From NCBI GenBank assembly GCA_937924895.1, contig CALEYP010000022.1, forward strand, positions 1-33,869: 33,869 bases of DNA, written 5' to 3'. A model generated the notes under the pieces. That model saw only the letters and a list, made by a program, of their open reading frames with translations, did no database searches and was not told the origin of the DNA. The position numbers were made by a program, and so were the translations under genes. Every line of letters begins with the position of its first letter. Within the stretch, counting starts at the first letter, position 1. This DNA is from an uncultured Alphaproteobacteria bacterium (GTDB lineage Bacteria > Pseudomonadota > Alphaproteobacteria > Puniceispirillales > Puniceispirillaceae). Shown piece by piece: positions 32,487 to 33,869 of the stretch.

Positions 32487-33341
32487 ATGTCTCGTATCGC
32501 CTATGTCAATGGTGCTTATGTCCCTCATCGTGATGCTTTTGTATCTATCGATGATAGAGGTTATCAATTTGGGGATGGTGTCTATGAGGTTGTTTATATC
32601 ATTTATGGTCATATGGCAGATGAGGGACGGCATCTTGATAGGCTAGAGCGCTCTTTATCTGAATTATCAATGCCTATGCCAATGAGCCGCGCCGCCTTGC
32701 GTCTTGTTATGCAGCGGGTTGTTCGGATGAATCAGGTGCGCACAGGGCTGATCTATATGCAAATCACAAGGGGCATCGCCCGCCGTGACCATAAATGGAC
32801 TTCACCTTTGCAGCCTTGTTTGGTGATGACAGCAAAAAATACCGTCTCGTCAGTGCCGCTTGCGCCAACCATGCAGTCAGCCATTACAGTCCCTGATGAA
32901 AGATGGGATAGACGCGACATTAAGACAATTCATCTTTTGCCAAATTGTCTAGCAAAGCAGAAGGCTTATGAAGCCGGGGTTTATGAAGCCATTATGATCG
33001 AAAAAGATGGCACTGTGACAGAGGGCTCTTCTTCTAATCTGTGGATTGTAACTCAAGATGATGAGGTCATCACACGCCCCGCAACACATGATATTTTGAA
33101 TGGCATTACACGCCGGTCAGTTGCACAAGTTGCTGAGCTGCATCAAATGAAAGTGACAGAACGTAACTTTACGGTTGCTGAGATGATGGCAGCAAAGGAA
33201 GTGTTTGTGACAAGTGCGTCATCTCATGTGACGCCTCTTGGCATGATTGATAACACCCCCATTAATAACGGTATCATGGGCGAGATAGCCAAATCCTTGC
33301 GAAAGGGCTATATTGAACATGTCACATCACAAGGGGAGTAA
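32487..33341 (+). CDS. dat: D-amino-acid (D-alanine) aminotransferase, class IV
   Basis: The 284-aa protein is a fold-type IV PLP aminotransferase. Family features are VNGAYVPHRDAFVSIDDRGY and QFGDGVYEVVYI near the N terminus. Lys146 in RDIKTIHLLPN is the PLP Schiff-base Lys by analogy with Bacillus D-amino-acid transaminase, whose motif is DIKSLN. KQKAYEAGVYEAI and the phosphate-binding TEGSSSNLWIV are also present. The KQ-AYEAG pattern favours D-amino-acid transaminase over branched-chain or aminodeoxychorismate enzymes. It may supply D-glutamate for the cell wall. It lies between trkA and hfq with small gaps and is probably co-transcribed. Confidence 0.88.
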   Translation: MSRIAYVNGAYVPHRDAFVSIDDRGYQFGDGVYEVVYIIYGHMADEGRHLDRLERSLSELSMPMPMSRAALRLVMQRVVRMNQVRTGLIYMQITRGIARRDHKWTSPLQPCLVMTAKNTVSSVPLAPTMQSAITVPDERWDRRDIKTIHLLPNCLAKQKAYEAGVYEAIMIEKDGTVTEGSSSNLWIVTQDDEVITRPATHDILNGITRRSVAQVAELHQMKVTERNFTVAEMMAAKEVFVTSASSHVTPLGMIDNTPINNGIMGEIAKSLRKGYIEHVTSQGE

Positions 33342-33362
33342 GCGGTAAACGCTTTTGGGTAT

Positions 33363-33596
33363 ATGGATAAGACACAGAATCTACAGGATATTTTCTTAAA
33401 TCAAGTGCGCAAAGAGCATGCGCCTGTCACCGTATTCTTAATGAATGGGGTAAAGTTACAGGGACTTATCACCTGGTTTGATAATTATTCGATGTTGCTA
33501 AAACGTGACGGTCATATTCAGTTGATTTATAAGCATGCCATTTCGACCATCATGCCTGTGAACCCTGTTGATTTAAGTGATATTGGGGACGAATAG
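33363..33596 (+). CDS. hfq: RNA chaperone Hfq
   Basis: Hfq is a hexameric Sm-like RNA-binding protein that helps small RNAs pair with mRNAs. The 77-aa protein has the N-terminal QDIFLNQVRKEHAPVTVFLM, the Sm1 segment with GVKLQGLITWFDNYSMLLK, and the Sm2 motif YKHAISTIMP that lines the proximal RNA-binding face. The short acidic tail (DLSDIGDE) is typical of alphaproteobacterial Hfq. It starts 21 nt after dat. In many proteobacteria hflX follows hfq; here the next gene is an inositol-monophosphatase-family gene. Confidence 0.97.
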   Translation: MDKTQNLQDIFLNQVRKEHAPVTVFLMNGVKLQGLITWFDNYSMLLKRDGHIQLIYKHAISTIMPVNPVDLSDIGDE

Positions 33597-33604
33597 GTAA
33601 GTCC

Positions 33605-33869
33605 ATGACAATGAATGAAACCGGCCTTATCGACGAGGTCGCACATTTGATGGCAGAAGCCTCTGCAACCATCATCAAGCCCCTATATCAAAATTTATCA
33701 CCTGACGATGTAGCAACAAAATCATCAGATACTGATTTTGTCACTGTCGCAGATAGAGAGGCAGAGTTTTGGTTGATGCCGCGGCTGGAAGCGCTATTGC
33801 CAGATGCGATTGCTTTGGGCGAGGAATCTATCTCAGATGATCCTGCTGCTGAAAAGCAAATACGGCATA
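33605..33869 (+). CDS. Inositol-monophosphatase-family protein (5' part, truncated by window end)
   Basis: ATG 33605 opens a frame that is still open at the right edge (88 codons visible). The pattern is that of the N-terminal part of the inositol monophosphatase superfamily: a helical start, SDTDFVTVADREAE and LGEESI, where the Glu pair binds the catalytic metals. The superfamily includes inositol monophosphatase, histidinol-phosphatase (HisN type) and CysQ. The missing C-terminal part would be needed to tell them apart. An in-frame ATG at 33611 is a possible alternative start. It lies 8 nt after the hfq stop, so co-transcription is likely. Confidence 0.8.
   Translation, partial: MTMNETGLIDEVAHLMAEASATIIKPLYQNLSPDDVATKSSDTDFVTVADREAEFWLMPRLEALLPDAIALGEESISDDPAAEKQIRH

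Overview
The window is a compact, gene-dense piece of an alphaproteobacterial chromosome. The evidence is gene content and order: tpiA divergent from a PpiD-type chaperone and trpE; secG-pyrG; kdsA-eno-ftsB; pdhA-pdhB-pdhC-lpd-lipA-coq10 with a lipoyl domain fused to E1 beta; a fused ispDF; and dusB-ntrB-ntrC-ntrY-ntrX-trkA-dat-hfq. The moderate base composition, short intergenic gaps and many 1-4 nt overlaps fit a streamlined marine lineage such as SAR116 (Puniceispirillales). That placement is inference only. No rRNA, tRNA, CRISPR array, transposase, integrase or phage gene is visible. No gene-free stretch exceeds 300 bases; the longest, about 68-290, holds nothing I can name.

Region 1 (1-5.7 kb) is the accessory part, made of small, poorly characterised genes. 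They are a cysteine-free glutaredoxin-fold protein, a 58-aa two-helix membrane protein that lies below usual ORF-length cut-offs (667-843, minus), an 88-aa membrane protein, an acidic Ala-rich secreted protein, a DUF2721-like membrane protein, a FecR-like exported protein, another exported protein, a LysE/RhtB exporter, a small exported protein whose start I move to a GTG, and a SPOR-domain envelope protein.

Region 2 (5.7-21.5 kb) is housekeeping. trpE and a PpiD-like periplasmic folding factor read leftward. Reading rightward are triosephosphate isomerase, SecG, CTP synthase, Kdo-8-P synthase (Cys, metal-dependent class), enolase (followed by a hairpin terminator), FtsB/DivIC, the complete pyruvate dehydrogenase complex, lipoyl synthase, which makes the cofactor that complex needs, and a Coq10-type ubiquinone-binding protein.

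Region 3 (21.5-23.8 kb, minus) is a translationally coupled ispDF-pgpA-cinA(C-terminal) operon for isoprenoid precursors, phospholipid synthesis and NMN deamidation.

Region 4 (23.9-33.9 kb, plus) is the dusB-ntrBC-ntrYX-trkA-dat-hfq block, ending in a truncated inositol-monophosphatase-family gene. The strongest observation of the window is here. NtrC keeps its receiver, Walker A motif and Fis-type DNA-binding domain, but it lacks the sigma54-contacting GAFTGA loop, has Asn-His in place of the Walker B Asp-Glu, and lacks the sensor I Asn. NtrX also lacks GAFTGA but keeps its Walker B Asp-Glu. The locus therefore looks like a nitrogen/redox two-component module that no longer works through sigma54. 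I did not find a clearly new multi-gene defence or mobile system.
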